Positions 45,489-56,300 of a stretch of 64,000 nucleotides of DNA are shown in pieces. How positions within the stretch are numbered: position 1 is the stretch's first letter; every line of letters begins with the position of its first letter. The notes beneath the pieces are model-generated. The model was not told where the DNA came from, made no database searches, and saw only the letters and a list, made by a program, of their open reading frames with translations. Both the position numbers and the translations under genes were made by a program. Source of the DNA: Thalassotalea sp. PP2-459 (GTDB lineage Bacteria > Pseudomonadota > Gammaproteobacteria > Enterobacterales > Alteromonadaceae); the NCBI RefSeq assembly GCF_001913705.1, contig NZ_MKQD01000019.1:150458-214457 (forward strand), written 5' to 3'.

Positions 45489-46640
45489 TTAGGTGTGATC
45501 AAATGTCAGCTTAATATGATCAATATCTGACTTTTTCAATAGTGCTATTTCTGCTTTAGTCAACTGTACGCTAGTGAGTAATGTTTTCGCTTGTTCTGTA
45601 GAGATCATTTCATCGGCTGCTAAATTTCGGTACATCACATACGCCTTGGCTTTAACAATAAGTTGTGCGATGGGTGTCATTGTCTGTAAGTCATTGGTAT
45701 AGGCAAGATCAAAAATAGGTTCAGTGATCATTAAACGGTCAAAGCGCATTAATTCCACTAGATCAGCACTAACTGCCGCACTTCTTGTGGTCAGTTGTTG
45801 ATGCATTAATTCAGGTGATAAATCAAATTCAACTAATACATCATGTAAACGTTTATCTTTATTATCAAACGCTTTTTTTACTTCTTCTTTGTGTAAATCA
45901 TTGTAGGTTTGAATATAACTTCGCGTAACAGCAAGTAAGCCTATATTACTAAACATGGCTGCAGAAAAGGCAGTAAAAGCGTCTAATTTATGGAGCTTTG
46001 CGAGTGTTTGTGCAGCAAGAGCGATGGTGAGTGAATCGTTCCATAGTTTTCTTTTCATTGCACCAAAAGGGGAGGTACTTGTCGGTAACCAATGTTTTAA
46101 CATAAACGTGGGCATGACTAGTTTTAGGTTTTCTAAACCGATGTACGTTAAGGCTAAATTAGCATCGCTCACTTGAACATCTGCGCGCTTTCTGTACTGT
46201 GGTTTATTGACGAGTTTGATAAGTTCATCAGCAAGCCAAGGCAGTGATGTTACAAGAGGAGATATCCGTTTCACCGATGCAGCTTTTACGGCTAAAACTT
46301 CCATGATGGCGGGAGCCGCATCTTCTATCTGTAATAGATTGGTATATAGGCTTTCTTTTTGATCGAAGGCACTGTTTACCTGCGTATTCACTCGGGTAAA
46401 GAATTTGCTCATCATTTGATGTTTAAAATGACTTTTACCGTGCTCTTCAATGAGCCTGTCTTTATTTGCTTGTTCTTCTACGGCTAATAACTCTCTTCTT
46501 CGATTTTCTTGTTCACTGTTCTGTTTGGCAATAACCGAAGTTGCATTATGCTCACGCTCGACATATTCCTTCCCTATAGTTAGTGCAATTGCTTTTTGGT
46601 ATATCGGTGAAAGGAGTTCGTTATCTTCAAATATTTTCAT
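45489..46640 (-). CDS. HDOD domain protein
   Basis: The 383-residue protein has an N-terminal charged coiled coil (residues about 30-80) and an HDOD domain (about 110-330) with the helical core AAMFSNIGLLAVTRSYIQTYN. HDOD domains relate to HD hydrolases but lack the metal residues and act in signalling or regulation by protein contacts. No catalytic or output domain is fused. It stands between pabA and the ast genes. Role unknown. Confidence 0.8.
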   Translation of the reverse strand: MKIFEDNELLSPIYQKAIALTIGKEYVEREHNATSVIAKQNSEQENRRRELLAVEEQANKDRLIEEHGKSHFKHQMMSKFFTRVNTQVNSAFDQKESLYTNLLQIEDAAPAIMEVLAVKAASVKRISPLVTSLPWLADELIKLVNKPQYRKRADVQVSDANLALTYIGLENLKLVMPTFMLKHWLPTSTSPFGAMKRKLWNDSLTIALAAQTLAKLHKLDAFTAFSAAMFSNIGLLAVTRSYIQTYNDLHKEEVKKAFDNKDKRLHDVLVEFDLSPELMHQQLTTRSAAVSADLVELMRFDRLMITEPIFDLAYTNDLQTMTPIAQLIVKAKAYVMYRNLAADEMISTEQAKTLLTSVQLTKAEIALLKKSDIDHIKLTFDHT

Positions 46641-46717
46641 GGGTATCTATTTTTCAGCGTGACATCTTGCTATCGGCATCAGTAGCATAACGTTTAATTT
46701 TATGGGTTTAAACACAA

Positions 46718-47305
46718 TTATAGAGGTTGTTGCGAAAGAAAGTTTTTTAATAATTGATGGCCTTGCTCAGTTAACACTGATTCCGGGTGAAATTGTACAC
46801 TGGTAAGAGCGAGCTCTTTATGCGTTAGTGCCATTATTTCATCAATTTCGCCTTGCTCGTTCTCTGTCCATGCTGTTATTGCTAGCGTTGCTGGTAGGCT
46901 GTGCTTATCGACGATTAGTGAATGGTATCTAGTGACATTCAATGGTTGATTTAATGTTGTAAAAAGAGAATTCCCTCGATGATGCACTTGGCTCGTTTTG
47001 CCGTGCATAACGTGGCGTGCTTTGATTATTTTTGCACCAAAATATTGTGCAATACATTGATGTCCCAAGCAAACACCTAAAATTGGAATTTTGCCTGCAA
47101 AGTGTTTAACAACGTCAAGTGAGATACCAGCTTTGTCGGGATCACAGGGGCCAGGTGATATTACAATATACTGGGGTGAAAGCTGCTTAATGGCTTTAAT
47201 GGTGATTTCATCATGACGAAAGACTAATACCCGCTGCTCGAGCGATTCAAAATAATGTACGAGATTAAAGGTAAAAGAATCGTAATTGTCGATCATTAAT
47301 ATCAC
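46718..47305 (-). CDS. pabA: Aminodeoxychorismate synthase glutaminase component
   Basis: The 195-residue class I glutamine amidotransferase has the catalytic Cys in [11 protein letters not shown] and the His/Glu in [10 protein letters not shown]. The opening [19 protein letters not shown], from a GTG start with AAGG upstream, matches PabA. It supplies ammonia to PabB (elsewhere) for 4-amino-4-deoxychorismate in folate synthesis. It could also serve anthranilate synthase (TrpG). It is separated from pxpC by 128 bp. Confidence 0.9.
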   Translation of the reverse strand: MILMIDNYDSFTFNLVHYFESLEQRVLVFRHDEITIKAIKQLSPQYIVISPGPCDPDKAGISLDVVKHFAGKIPILGVCLGHQCIAQYFGAKIIKARHVMHGKTSQVHHRGNSLFTTLNQPLNVTRYHSLIVDKHSLPATLAITAWTENEQGEIDEIMALTHKELALTSVQFHPESVLTEQGHQLLKNFLSQQPL

Positions 47306-47433
47306 AAAGAAACCTTATCGGAACAAGCAAGAAAACCGCGGCTATTCTAAAGTGATAGCGTTGATAATTCATCAACTATTTTGTGCCTGAGGTATTCATT
47401 TGTAGGTTTGATATAGTTCAAGCGCGTTTAGTG

Positions 47434-48378
47434 TCACGTTAACCCCATACGTCTTCTAAATGATAGTAATTGTGCTTGTGCTTGACTCATTGATGTAATG
47501 TTAAAATTTACCTGTTCACCTGGACGTTTTTGACTTAAACGCATGACATCGGTATGTATCACCACACCAAGTACCGGGTAACCGCCGATTGTTTGTCGTG
47601 CTTTCATTAAAATGATCGGTTGGCCATCAGGGGGTAATTGAATGGTGCCTAATGTCACTGGCTTTGATAATTCTGTTTTTGAGGATCCTTCAAGTGGCTC
47701 ACCTGTAAGCCGATAACCCATTTTGTCGCTGTTCGTTGAGATTTGAAATATTTGAGTTAAAAATTCATGTTGATGTGTTTGTGTCCATGCATTAAACAAA
47801 TTACTTGGAATAAACCTAAGTGTTAATGACTCTTTTTGCGATTGATGAAAAAGGTTTCTATCTTGGTTTGGCTTGCTACTGATAACTTTTTCATGTTTAC
47901 TTTCCGTGGCTTTATTTGCTGATAAAGTAAATGCTTGCCCTTTATAAATGGGCTGAATGTGGCCTTTTATGTTACGTTCATTAGGTGTGTAACTCGCACT
48001 TCCTAGCCAGCTGCTGCAATCGAATCCGCCTTGTACACTAAGGTAGGTATATAGCATGTTACGGGGTGTTCGTAATTGTAATACATCACCTTTTGCTATG
48101 TTTAATAGCTGGTTATTTAATACGCTACGATTGTTTAGTCGTGAATGGCAATCTGCTCCTGTTAACATAAGGGTGCATGGCTGATTGAACTTAAAAGTAA
48201 CATTACCTAAAAATATTTCAAAAACTGGTGTGTTAGCTTGATTTTCGAGAAGTAAATTGGCAAGCAAAAAGCTATATTCATCAGCAGCACCAGATGCACT
48301 AAAACCTAGATGCTGGGCTGATGGACGACCTAAATCTTGTATAGAAATGTTTTTCGTACATTCTGCAACAGTGATCAT
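47434..48378 (-). CDS. pxpC: 5-oxoprolinase subunit C
   Basis: The 314-residue protein is of the AHS2/biotin-dependent carboxyltransferase-like family (opening ITVAECTKNISIQDLGRPSAQHLGFSASG, cut here into its recognisable core SIQDLGRPSAQHLGF). With PxpA and PxpB it cleaves 5-oxoproline to glutamate using ATP. ATG 48378 overlaps the stop of pxpB (ATGA), so translation is coupled. Confidence 0.9.
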   Translation of the reverse strand: MITVAECTKNISIQDLGRPSAQHLGFSASGAADEYSFLLANLLLENQANTPVFEIFLGNVTFKFNQPCTLMLTGADCHSRLNNRSVLNNQLLNIAKGDVLQLRTPRNMLYTYLSVQGGFDCSSWLGSASYTPNERNIKGHIQPIYKGQAFTLSANKATESKHEKVISSKPNQDRNLFHQSQKESLTLRFIPSNLFNAWTQTHQHEFLTQIFQISTNSDKMGYRLTGEPLEGSSKTELSKPVTLGTIQLPPDGQPIILMKARQTIGGYPVLGVVIHTDVMRLSQKRPGEQVNFNITSMSQAQAQLLSFRRRMGLT

Positions 48379-49088
48379 AAACAATCAACCTCATCAAGAC
48401 TACCGCCCAAAGCGATAAATTTCTCTTTCGAAATCGCGGTAAAACGAACCACTTGGCCTAAATTAATCGTTGGCACAAATAATTGCTTTTGTGTTGTATA
48501 CATTGCCATAGGTGTGTAGCCGATGATATGCCACCCTCCAGGGCTCGTATTTGGATATACAGCTGTTTGTTGTCCAGCAATTGCTACAGCACCTTTGGGT
48601 ACGTTAGTGCGGGGTGTTGCTCGCCTTGGTAATTGCAGTTGTTTTACTAATGATGCTAAATAGCAAAACCCTGGTGTAAAACCATGTGCGTAAGCAATGT
48701 AGGTATTGGCACTATGGTGTTCAATAACGTCTTTAACACTTAACGACAATTGACTCGCTACATCGTTTAAATCGGCACCGTGGTAATACACTGGAATATT
48801 AAGTTCCGGCATATTGCTGGTATCGTCTCGTGACAGCGTGGAATTGGCAGTATGCTCAATGATGGTCTCAAGTAATTGTGAGTAGGTGAGTAAATCAAAG
48901 CGATAATAAATGAGCAAGCTACTGTAACTTGACACCATCTCAATTACTTTATACGACAGTGAAGCGTTTAAAGCCGTTTTTAATTGATGAATTGCCTGTT
49001 GAATGGTTGGCGAAATAGTTTCTTGCCATTCAACAAGTACCGCATCTTCAGCGATAGCTGAAATTTCAACTTGTTCAGCAGTGTTCAT
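48375..49088 (-). CDS. pxpB: 5-oxoprolinase subunit B
   Basis: The 237-residue protein matches PxpB/KipI (AHS1): AHGFTPGFCYLASL, RRATPRTNVPKGAVAIAG and YPNTSPGGWHIIGYTP are its hallmarks. It partners PxpC in the ATP-dependent phosphorylation/cleavage of 5-oxoproline. The start overlaps pxpA by 14 bases, the end overlaps pxpC. Confidence 0.92.
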   Translation of the reverse strand: MNTAEQVEISAIAEDAVLVEWQETISPTIQQAIHQLKTALNASLSYKVIEMVSSYSSLLIYYRFDLLTYSQLLETIIEHTANSTLSRDDTSNMPELNIPVYYHGADLNDVASQLSLSVKDVIEHHSANTYIAYAHGFTPGFCYLASLVKQLQLPRRATPRTNVPKGAVAIAGQQTAVYPNTSPGGWHIIGYTPMAMYTTQKQLFVPTINLGQVVRFTAISKEKFIALGGSLDEVDCL

Positions 49089-49806
49089 TTAGTAGCTGTC
49101 TTATTTGTTTGACGAGGGTAACCGCGTGTTGGTTATCACCATGAATACACAAACTATCTACAGTTATCGGTAACGCTTGACCTGACACTGACAATAGCTT
49201 CCCTGTTTTTAGTAATTGCGCAATATTTTGCTGAATGTGAGTTGCATCATGTATTGTTGCGTTAGCTTGTGTGCGAGGGACTAACAGACCGCTATCTTGA
49301 TAGTTTCTATCTGCAAAAGCTTCTGTTATTAAGCTGATATTGTATTTTGCCGCAACTTGTTGAAATTTACTCATCTCAGGTAGCGCCTGTATCATGAGTG
49401 AAACATCGGTAAACAAATTGTTTATTACTTGGCAAATCACAGTAAAAATATCGAGATCTTTCATCATATCATTGTACAAAGCGCCATGTGGTTTTACATA
49501 GCGTAGTTGACCATCGTTAATTTTACATAATTGCGCAAATGCGGCTAATTGATAATGCAATACCGCTTCAAGTGAATTTTGGGGTAACACCATGGTTTTC
49601 CTGCCAAAGTTTTCTTTATCTGGGTAACTGGGGTGAGCACCAATATAAACCTTGTTTTTTATGGCGAGCTTTATGGTGTGATCGATAGTTTGCGGATCCG
49701 ATGCATGCAAACCACAGGCTATATTTGCCTGATCTATGTATGGCATCAACAACGCATCATTGTGATGTACTTTTTCACCTAGGTCGCAATTAAGAAGTAG
49801 TGTCAT
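49075..49806 (-). CDS. pxpA: 5-oxoprolinase subunit A (LamB/YcsF family)
   Basis: The 243-residue protein shows the family motifs LNCDLGEKV, ANIACGLHASDPQTI, GAHPSYPDKENFGRK and VKPHGALYN. It is part of the prokaryotic 5-oxoprolinase PxpABC. The ATG lies directly after the stop of the MOSC gene, with no clear ribosome site of its own, suggesting coupled translation. Confidence 0.93.
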   Translation of the reverse strand: MTLLLNCDLGEKVHHNDALLMPYIDQANIACGLHASDPQTIDHTIKLAIKNKVYIGAHPSYPDKENFGRKTMVLPQNSLEAVLHYQLAAFAQLCKINDGQLRYVKPHGALYNDMMKDLDIFTVICQVINNLFTDVSLMIQALPEMSKFQQVAAKYNISLITEAFADRNYQDSGLLVPRTQANATIHDATHIQQNIAQLLKTGKLLSVSGQALPITVDSLCIHGDNQHAVTLVKQIRQLLNEHC

Positions 49807-49807
49807 A

Positions 49808-50977
49808 TTAATGTGAATTTAAAACCAGGTCTGATTGTGGAATAGCGCTGCATGCTAATATATAACCTTGTTGTTTTTCTTCATCGGTTAAGCCATCGTC
49901 AGCTAATTGCTTTACCTCACCACTTTCAAGCTTGATTTTGCATCGGCCACACATACCGCCGCGACAAGAGTACGGTAATATCAATCCTGCGGCTTCTCCT
50001 TGATCTAAAATTGGTTCTTGGGTGTTTCCTTTGTGGAAGGTATCCCAAGAATCAAAACGTAAATTTACTTTTTTAGGAATTGCTTTTGTGGGCTTCGTTT
50101 GTGCTACTTGCTCAGGGGGGTTTTGAGTATTAGGTTTCATCGCTTTTGATGGCTTGCAGTATATTGGCGCATCTTGCTGTTTAATTATCGTTATGTTGTC
50201 ACCTTGGCGAATAACGCCTTTATTAAGTGCCACCATGTTTTGGCCGAAAATAACGTCACCATTTTCCATTTGGCGGTATTGCTTTAAGGTATTTAACGGT
50301 TCCTGCTTGCTGTGTTTTTCACCTGTACTTGGGTCAACTGTGGTAAATATGCAACGGCTACATGGCTTAGTGATTTCAAATTCAACTTCACCAATACGGA
50401 TATGTTTCCATGTGTCTTCGGCAAATGTCTCACTATTTTTTACGACAATATTTGGTCTAAACTGGCTCATACTGACCTGATGCCCCGTTAAGCGCTGGTT
50501 AAGATCATCTAGCGTTGCCTGTGTGGAAATAAGTAATGGGTAACCATCAGCAAAGGCCACTTGATTGTTTCTGTTTTTAACAAAGCGAGTTGAACGCTCA
50601 GCAAAGAAGTGCAACTGGCAGGGTATGCCTAAATATTGACTAAACCATTTATCGTAGTGTTGATGGCAATATAGCGCTTCGATGTCGTCATTCCATACCG
50701 TTACGTTATGATATTGTTCACTAAACTTCGCGACTATCACTTCGAGTACTGGCATGTCTGGCGCAGTTAACACTAACCCTTCGGGAGTTATATTGACGTT
50801 AATTAAGCATAGTGTCGGTTGTGTTCTAGCGGTGATAAATTGACCCTCTAATGTTGTTAAAACAAAACGACGATCAAAGCTTAACCCATAATTATCAACC
50901 CAAGCATGCGATAAACTAATACCCGATGCTGATTTTATTGGGTAGATATGTAACGACTGAACTTCTAGGTTAGGCAC
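49808..50977 (-). CDS. YcbX-like MOSC protein with C-terminal 2Fe-2S ferredoxin domain
   Basis: The 389-residue protein has an N-terminal MOSC beta-barrel (LEVQSLHIYPIKSASGISL), a MOSC domain (residues about 110-270; Cys in KPCSRCIFTTVDP likely binds the molybdenum cofactor) and a plant-type ferredoxin domain (about 305-389; CRGGMCGRC and ILACSA). E. coli YcbX reduces N-hydroxylated compounds with this layout. GTG 50977 with AAAGGAAT upstream is the likely start; a longer frame from TTG 51034 has none. It leads the pxp genes. Confidence 0.88.
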   Translation of the reverse strand: MPNLEVQSLHIYPIKSASGISLSHAWVDNYGLSFDRRFVLTTLEGQFITARTQPTLCLINVNITPEGLVLTAPDMPVLEVIVAKFSEQYHNVTVWNDDIEALYCHQHYDKWFSQYLGIPCQLHFFAERSTRFVKNRNNQVAFADGYPLLISTQATLDDLNQRLTGHQVSMSQFRPNIVVKNSETFAEDTWKHIRIGEVEFEITKPCSRCIFTTVDPSTGEKHSKQEPLNTLKQYRQMENGDVIFGQNMVALNKGVIRQGDNITIIKQQDAPIYCKPSKAMKPNTQNPPEQVAQTKPTKAIPKKVNLRFDSWDTFHKGNTQEPILDQGEAAGLILPYSCRGGMCGRCKIKLESGEVKQLADDGLTDEEKQQGYILACSAIPQSDLVLNSH

Positions 50978-51162
50978 AATAATTCCTTTAGGTTTCTTTG
51001 TTATGATTTTGGCAAACAGAGTGCGTAAGTGCAATTGTAATTAAATGAATTATTAAGGAATTATTCGTATATATCGACAAAGGGTCATTTAATGGTGAGT
51101 TTATGGGTGATATCGGGTATATTGCTGACCATTACTGGGGCTCCCCGATAGATAGGAATTGT

Positions 51163-52530
51163 ATGCATCTTCATATACTTGGCATTTGTGGTACTTTTAT
51201 GGGCGGTATCGCAGCAATTGCAAAGCAGCTCGGTCACCGTGTAACGGGTTGTGATGCAAATGTTTACCCTCCAATGAGTACACAATTGGCTGCATTAGGT
51301 ATTGAATTAAATCAAGGTTATCACGTTGAACATTTAAATGACGAACCGGATTTAGTGATAGTGGGTAATGCCATGTCTCGTGGAAATGAGATGGTTGAAC
51401 ACATTCTTGATCGAAATATTCCCTATATATCTGGGCCGCAATGGTTGTTAGAGAACGTCTTAAAAGATCGTTGGGTATTGGCAGTTTCAGGTACGCATGG
51501 CAAAACAACAACAAGCTCAATGCTTACGTGGATATTAGAATACGCCAAACTAACCCCTGGTTTTTTAGTTGGCGGTGTGTTGCAAAACTTTAGTTGCTCT
51601 GCTCGATTAGGCAATTCACCTTTTTTTGTTATCGAAGCTGATGAATACGATACGGCTTTTTTCGATAAACGCTCTAAATTTGTCCATTATCGACCACGAA
51701 CGTTAGTGATCAACAATCTTGAGTTTGATCATGCTGATATTTTTAATGACTTAAGTGATATACAAAAACAATTTCATCACTTAATACGCATGGTACCAAG
51801 TAATGGTTTGGTACTTGCTCCAGCAAATGACGGTGCCATTGAAGAAACCCTTTCAATGGGGTGTTGGACACCAACAGAGTTTAGCGTTGATGATGTTAAT
51901 CACCACCAAGGCTGGCATGCTGAAAAGCTCACGTCTGACGGTAGTCAATTTGTTGTCCGTTTTAAAGACGACATTCAAGGTACGGTTAATTGGTCGTTAA
52001 TTGGCGACTTTAATATTGATAATGGCTTAATGGCGATCGCTGCTGCGCGCCATGCGGGTGTACCAAGTAAAGTAGCGATAGAAGCCCTCTCGGAATTTGT
52101 TAATACAAAACGTCGGTTAGAGTTACGCGGTGAGATAAATCAGATAAAAGTATTTGATGACTTTGCTCACCATCCTACAGCGATTGAAAAAACATTAAGT
52201 GCTGTTCGAGCAAATGTAGGAGAAGGGCGTATTCTTGCCGTGTTAGAGCCAAGATCGAACACGATGAAGTCAGGTGTACATAAAGATACCTTGGCTAAAT
52301 CACTCTCAGAAGCTGATCTATCATTTGTTTATCAAGGAGATAAAATAACATGGTCGGTCGATAAGCTTATTCAAAATTGCCAACAGCCGTGTATTGTTGA
52401 TAATGACTTATCGCGTTTTACCACTGCAATCATTGATCATGCGCAAGCTGGTGATACCATTGTGGTTATGAGTAATGGTGGTTTCGGTGGCATTCATGAG
52501 CAGTTGTTAACTGCATTAGCAACTAAATAA
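51163..52530 (+). CDS. mpl: UDP-N-acetylmuramate:L-alanyl-gamma-D-glutamyl-meso-diaminopimelate ligase
   Basis: The 455-residue Mur ligase recycles murein tripeptide. It shows [15 protein letters not shown] at the start, the ATP loop [27 protein letters not shown] and [15 protein letters not shown] start upstream at 51103 is in frame but 51163 aligns with E. coli Mpl and has AGGA upstream. It is divergent from the MOSC gene and is followed after 8 bp by ubiX, a pairing familiar from related bacteria. Confidence 0.94.
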   Translation: MHLHILGICGTFMGGIAAIAKQLGHRVTGCDANVYPPMSTQLAALGIELNQGYHVEHLNDEPDLVIVGNAMSRGNEMVEHILDRNIPYISGPQWLLENVLKDRWVLAVSGTHGKTTTSSMLTWILEYAKLTPGFLVGGVLQNFSCSARLGNSPFFVIEADEYDTAFFDKRSKFVHYRPRTLVINNLEFDHADIFNDLSDIQKQFHHLIRMVPSNGLVLAPANDGAIEETLSMGCWTPTEFSVDDVNHHQGWHAEKLTSDGSQFVVRFKDDIQGTVNWSLIGDFNIDNGLMAIAAARHAGVPSKVAIEALSEFVNTKRRLELRGEINQIKVFDDFAHHPTAIEKTLSAVRANVGEGRILAVLEPRSNTMKSGVHKDTLAKSLSEADLSFVYQGDKITWSVDKLIQNCQQPCIVDNDLSRFTTAIIDHAQAGDTIVVMSNGGFGGIHEQLLTALATK

Positions 52531-52538
52531 TTGAGGTA

Positions 52539-53159
52539 ATGATGAGCAATTTTACAGGAAAAATTACGTTAGCGATCACTGGCGCTTCCGGCTCACCGTA
52601 TGCGTTAAGGCTCATTGAATGTCTTGTTGCGTCGAATTATCAAATTTATTTGTTGGTATCGAGTGCTGCCCGAGTGGTGCTTGATACGGAAGTTTCTTTG
52701 AAACTGCCTGCTGCACCAGACGCTGCCACATCATTGTTAACGTCACATTTTGATGCAAAAGCAGAGCAAATTACGGTGTTTGGTAAAGAGCAATGGTTTT
52801 CTCCTGTTGCTTCTGGCTCTGCGGCGCCTAAAACCATGATAGTTTGTCCATGTTCCACTGGCACATTAGCCGCCATTAGCCAAGGTATGAGTGATAATTT
52901 AATTGAGCGAGCCGCTGATGTGGTGATCAAAGAGCGTGGTCAGTTGATTTTAGTACCGAGAGAAACACCATTTTCGACTATACACTTGCAGAATATGCTG
53001 ACGCTTTCGCAAATGGGCGTTACTATTATGCCAGCAGCGCCTGGCTTTTATCATAACCCTCAATCAATTAACGATTTAGTTGATTTTATGGTTGGTAGGT
53101 TACTTGACCATTTAAATATACCTCAAACCATCATGCCTCGTTGGGGCTACCAAAAATAA
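52539..53159 (+). CDS. ubiX: Flavin prenyltransferase
   Basis: The 206-residue protein matches Ubi[51 protein letters not shown] and [14 protein letters not shown]. It prenylates FMN to give the cofactor of UbiD in ubiquinone synthesis. GAGG precedes two ATGs; the first or second may be used. Confidence 0.95.
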   Translation: MMSNFTGKITLAITGASGSPYALRLIECLVASNYQIYLLVSSAARVVLDTEVSLKLPAAPDAATSLLTSHFDAKAEQITVFGKEQWFSPVASGSAAPKTMIVCPCSTGTLAAISQGMSDNLIERAADVVIKERGQLILVPRETPFSTIHLQNMLTLSQMGVTIMPAAPGFYHNPQSINDLVDFMVGRLLDHLNIPQTIMPRWGYQK

Positions 53160-53238
53160 GTAATTCTTATATCTATTTGTATTAGGCGTTTACCGTAAAA
53201 TTATTCTCGTCTATCTCAACTATATTGAAATTTTGTAT

Positions 53239-53290
53239 ACAACTGTGCTTTAGTGTTTACTATAACTGTTAAACGCTAAAGCACAGTTGT
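53239..53290. repeat. Long inverted repeat upstream of the amidohydrolase gene
   Basis: Arms of 21 bp (53239-53259 and 53270-53290), both built on ACAACTGTGCTTTAG, pair with one G-T position and a 10-base loop. It lies between ubiX and the amidohydrolase with no T-tract after it. It could terminate ubiX, protect an mRNA end or be a small mobile remnant; a database search of the arm would tell. Confidence 0.75.
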
Positions 53291-53350
53291 GTGTTAAATC
53301 GCCTCTGCTTAGTGATAAAAATTATAATGATAACCCTATAGGATATTCAA

Positions 53351-56300
53351 ATGCCTCAAAAGCCACTACACATGTTGTCGACAGCGGCACTTGCTCTTGC
53401 ATTATCTATGACCAGTGCAAGCAGTATTGCTGACGAAAAGCCCTCAACCGATAAAGATAAAAAATGGTCAGTCAACGAACCCCAAGGTGAGTTTACTATG
53501 GCTAATATCAATGTAAGCCAAGGAACTTGGATGAATGTTGATGTAAGCCCCGACGGAAAAGCGATTGTTTTCGATTTGTTAGGTGATATTTATACAATGC
53601 CGATTACTGGCGGTAAAGCAACGGCGTTAATGACAGATATCGCATGGCAAATGCAGCCGACTTTTAGCCCTGACGGTAAATATATCGCGTTTACTTCTGA
53701 TCAAGATGGTGGTGATAATTTATGGGTAATGAAAGCAGACGGTAGTGATGCGAAACCTGTCACAAAAGAATCGTTTCGATTGCTTAACAGTCCTGCATGG
53801 TCGCCTGACGGAAACTATTTGGTTGGCCGTAAGCACTATACCGGCAGTCGTTCATTAGGGGCTGGTGAAGTATGGCTTTATCATAAATCAGGCGGTAGCG
53901 GTGTAATGCTAACCAAACGCCCCAATGAGCAAAAAGATTTAGGTGAACCAGCGTTTTCGCCTGATGGCCGCTATGTCTACTTTTCACAAGACTCAACACC
54001 GGGTAAATACTTTGAATACAGTAAAGATTCAGAGTCGGGTATTTACCGCATTAAGCGTTTTGAACTCGCCACAGGAAAAATTAAAACCATTATTGCTGGT
54101 AAAGGTGGCGCTATTAGACCTGTACCGTCACCTGATGGTAACTCGTTAGCCTTTATCAGCCGTGATGATTTTCAATCTAAACTTTATATTTATGACTTAA
54201 ATAGCGGTGAAAAAACACTCGCATATGAAAACCTTGATCGTGATATGCAAGAAACCTGGGCGATTCATGGTGTATACCCTGATATGGCATGGCTGCCTGA
54301 TAATAAAACCTTAGTGTTTTGGTCTGGTGGTAAAATCAATCGGCTAAATACTGAGAATGGTCAAGTGGAAGTGATACCGTTTCAGGTTAACACTCAAAAG
54401 AAAATTCAAACCGCGTTACGTTTTCAGCAAGACTTAGATCAAGAAACCTTTAACACGAAAATGATCCGAGATGTTGAAGTGTCACCTAATGGCAAACAAA
54501 TTGTATTTGAGTCAATGGGCTATTTATATACCCAAAAAATGCGTGATGGCAAAGCGAGCGGTAAAGCGAAACGTTTGACAAAACAACGCGATTATCGTGA
54601 ATTAAATCCGAGTTTTTCCCGCGACGGTAAAAAGATTGTTTACACAACGTGGGATGATAAATCACTTGGTCAGGTTATGGTGACCTCAAGCCGCGGTGGA
54701 AAAGGGAAATCACTGATTAAGGAACCAGGTAAGTATATTGAACCGAGCTTTTCGCCTGATAATAAAACAGTTGTTTATCGAAAAGTACGAGGCGGCGGAA
54801 TATTAGATCCTAAATGGGGATTAAAAACCGGCGTATATCAAGTACCGGCAAAAGGTGGGAAGCCAACATTAATTACAGAGTCAGGCTCAGCGCCGCACTT
54901 TGGGGCGAGAAATGACCGAATTTACTTAACTCGTGGTGGTAAGAAAACGCAATTATATAAAATAGGTTTAGATGGTCAACACGAACAAGCGTTATATCAA
55001 GGCAAGTTTGCCACTGAATATCGCGTTGCGCCAAGTGGAAAGCATTTAGCCTTTGCCGAACGGTTCAAGGTTTTTGTTACGCCGTTTGCTGAACGTGGTT
55101 CGGTTATTGATACAGGGCCAAATGCGAAGAACTTCCCTGTTAAACAATTGTCGGTACGTGCAGGCGAAGGCATTAATTGGCACGGAAATTCTGCTGCATT
55201 ATATTGGACCTTAGGTGCAGACTTATACCAGGCAAATGTTGCAAGCTTGTTTGATTTTACTAAGGATGACGAAAAAGAATCTGACGTTAAACCTACTGTT
55301 ACTTCATTAAGCTATGAACACGCCATTGATAAGCCTGAGGGTAAGATTGCCTTTGTTGGTGGCAAGGTAGTCACCATGGATAAAAAAGGTGTGATTGATA
55401 ACGGTGTTGTGGTTGTTGACGGTAATAAAATTATTGCTGTGGGTAATCAACAAGACGTTACTGTCCCTAATAATGCCAAAGTGGTTGATATTACTGGTAA
55501 GTCGATTGTACCTGGTTTAATTGATGCCCATGCTCATGGTGCTCAAGGGAGCTATCAAATTATTCCTGAGCAAAATTGGAAGAACTATGCTGGGTTGTCG
55601 CTAGGTGTGACGACTATTCACGATCCTTCTAATGATACAACCAGCTTTTTTGCTGCAAGTGAAATGCAAAAAGCAGGTGAAATTGTTGCACCACGCCTAT
55701 TTTCAACAGGACGTATTTTATATGGAGCAACATCAGCTGGCGCTACGGCACACGTTGATAGTTTAGACGACGCAAAGTTTCACATTGAGCGTTTACAAAA
55801 AGCTGGTGCTTTTTCAGTGAAAAGTTATAACCAACCACGTCGTGATCAACGTCAACAGTTTATACAAGCAGGTCGAGAAGCAGGTGTGATGGTGGTGCCA
55901 GAAGGTGGCTCGCTTTTACAACATAACTTAACGATGCTGATAGATGGTCACACAACGTTAGAGCACTCTATTTCAACGGCTAAAGTTTATGATGATATTA
56001 AACAATTGTGGTCGCATTCTGAAATGGCTTATACACCTACAATGGGTGTTGCATATGGCGGTATTTCTGGCGAGCACTATTGGTACGACACAACTGAGGT
56101 ATGGAAACACCCACGTTTAAGCAAATACGTACCGAGTGAAATACTAGAACCGCGCTCAATGCGCAGAACTAAAGCGCCGTTACATCATTATAATCATTTC
56201 AATGTTGCTAAAGTGGCTAAAGAAATGCAAGACATTGGTGTGTTAGTTAATGCTGGTGGACACGGTCAGCGTGAAGGCTTAGCAATGCATTGGGAAATTT

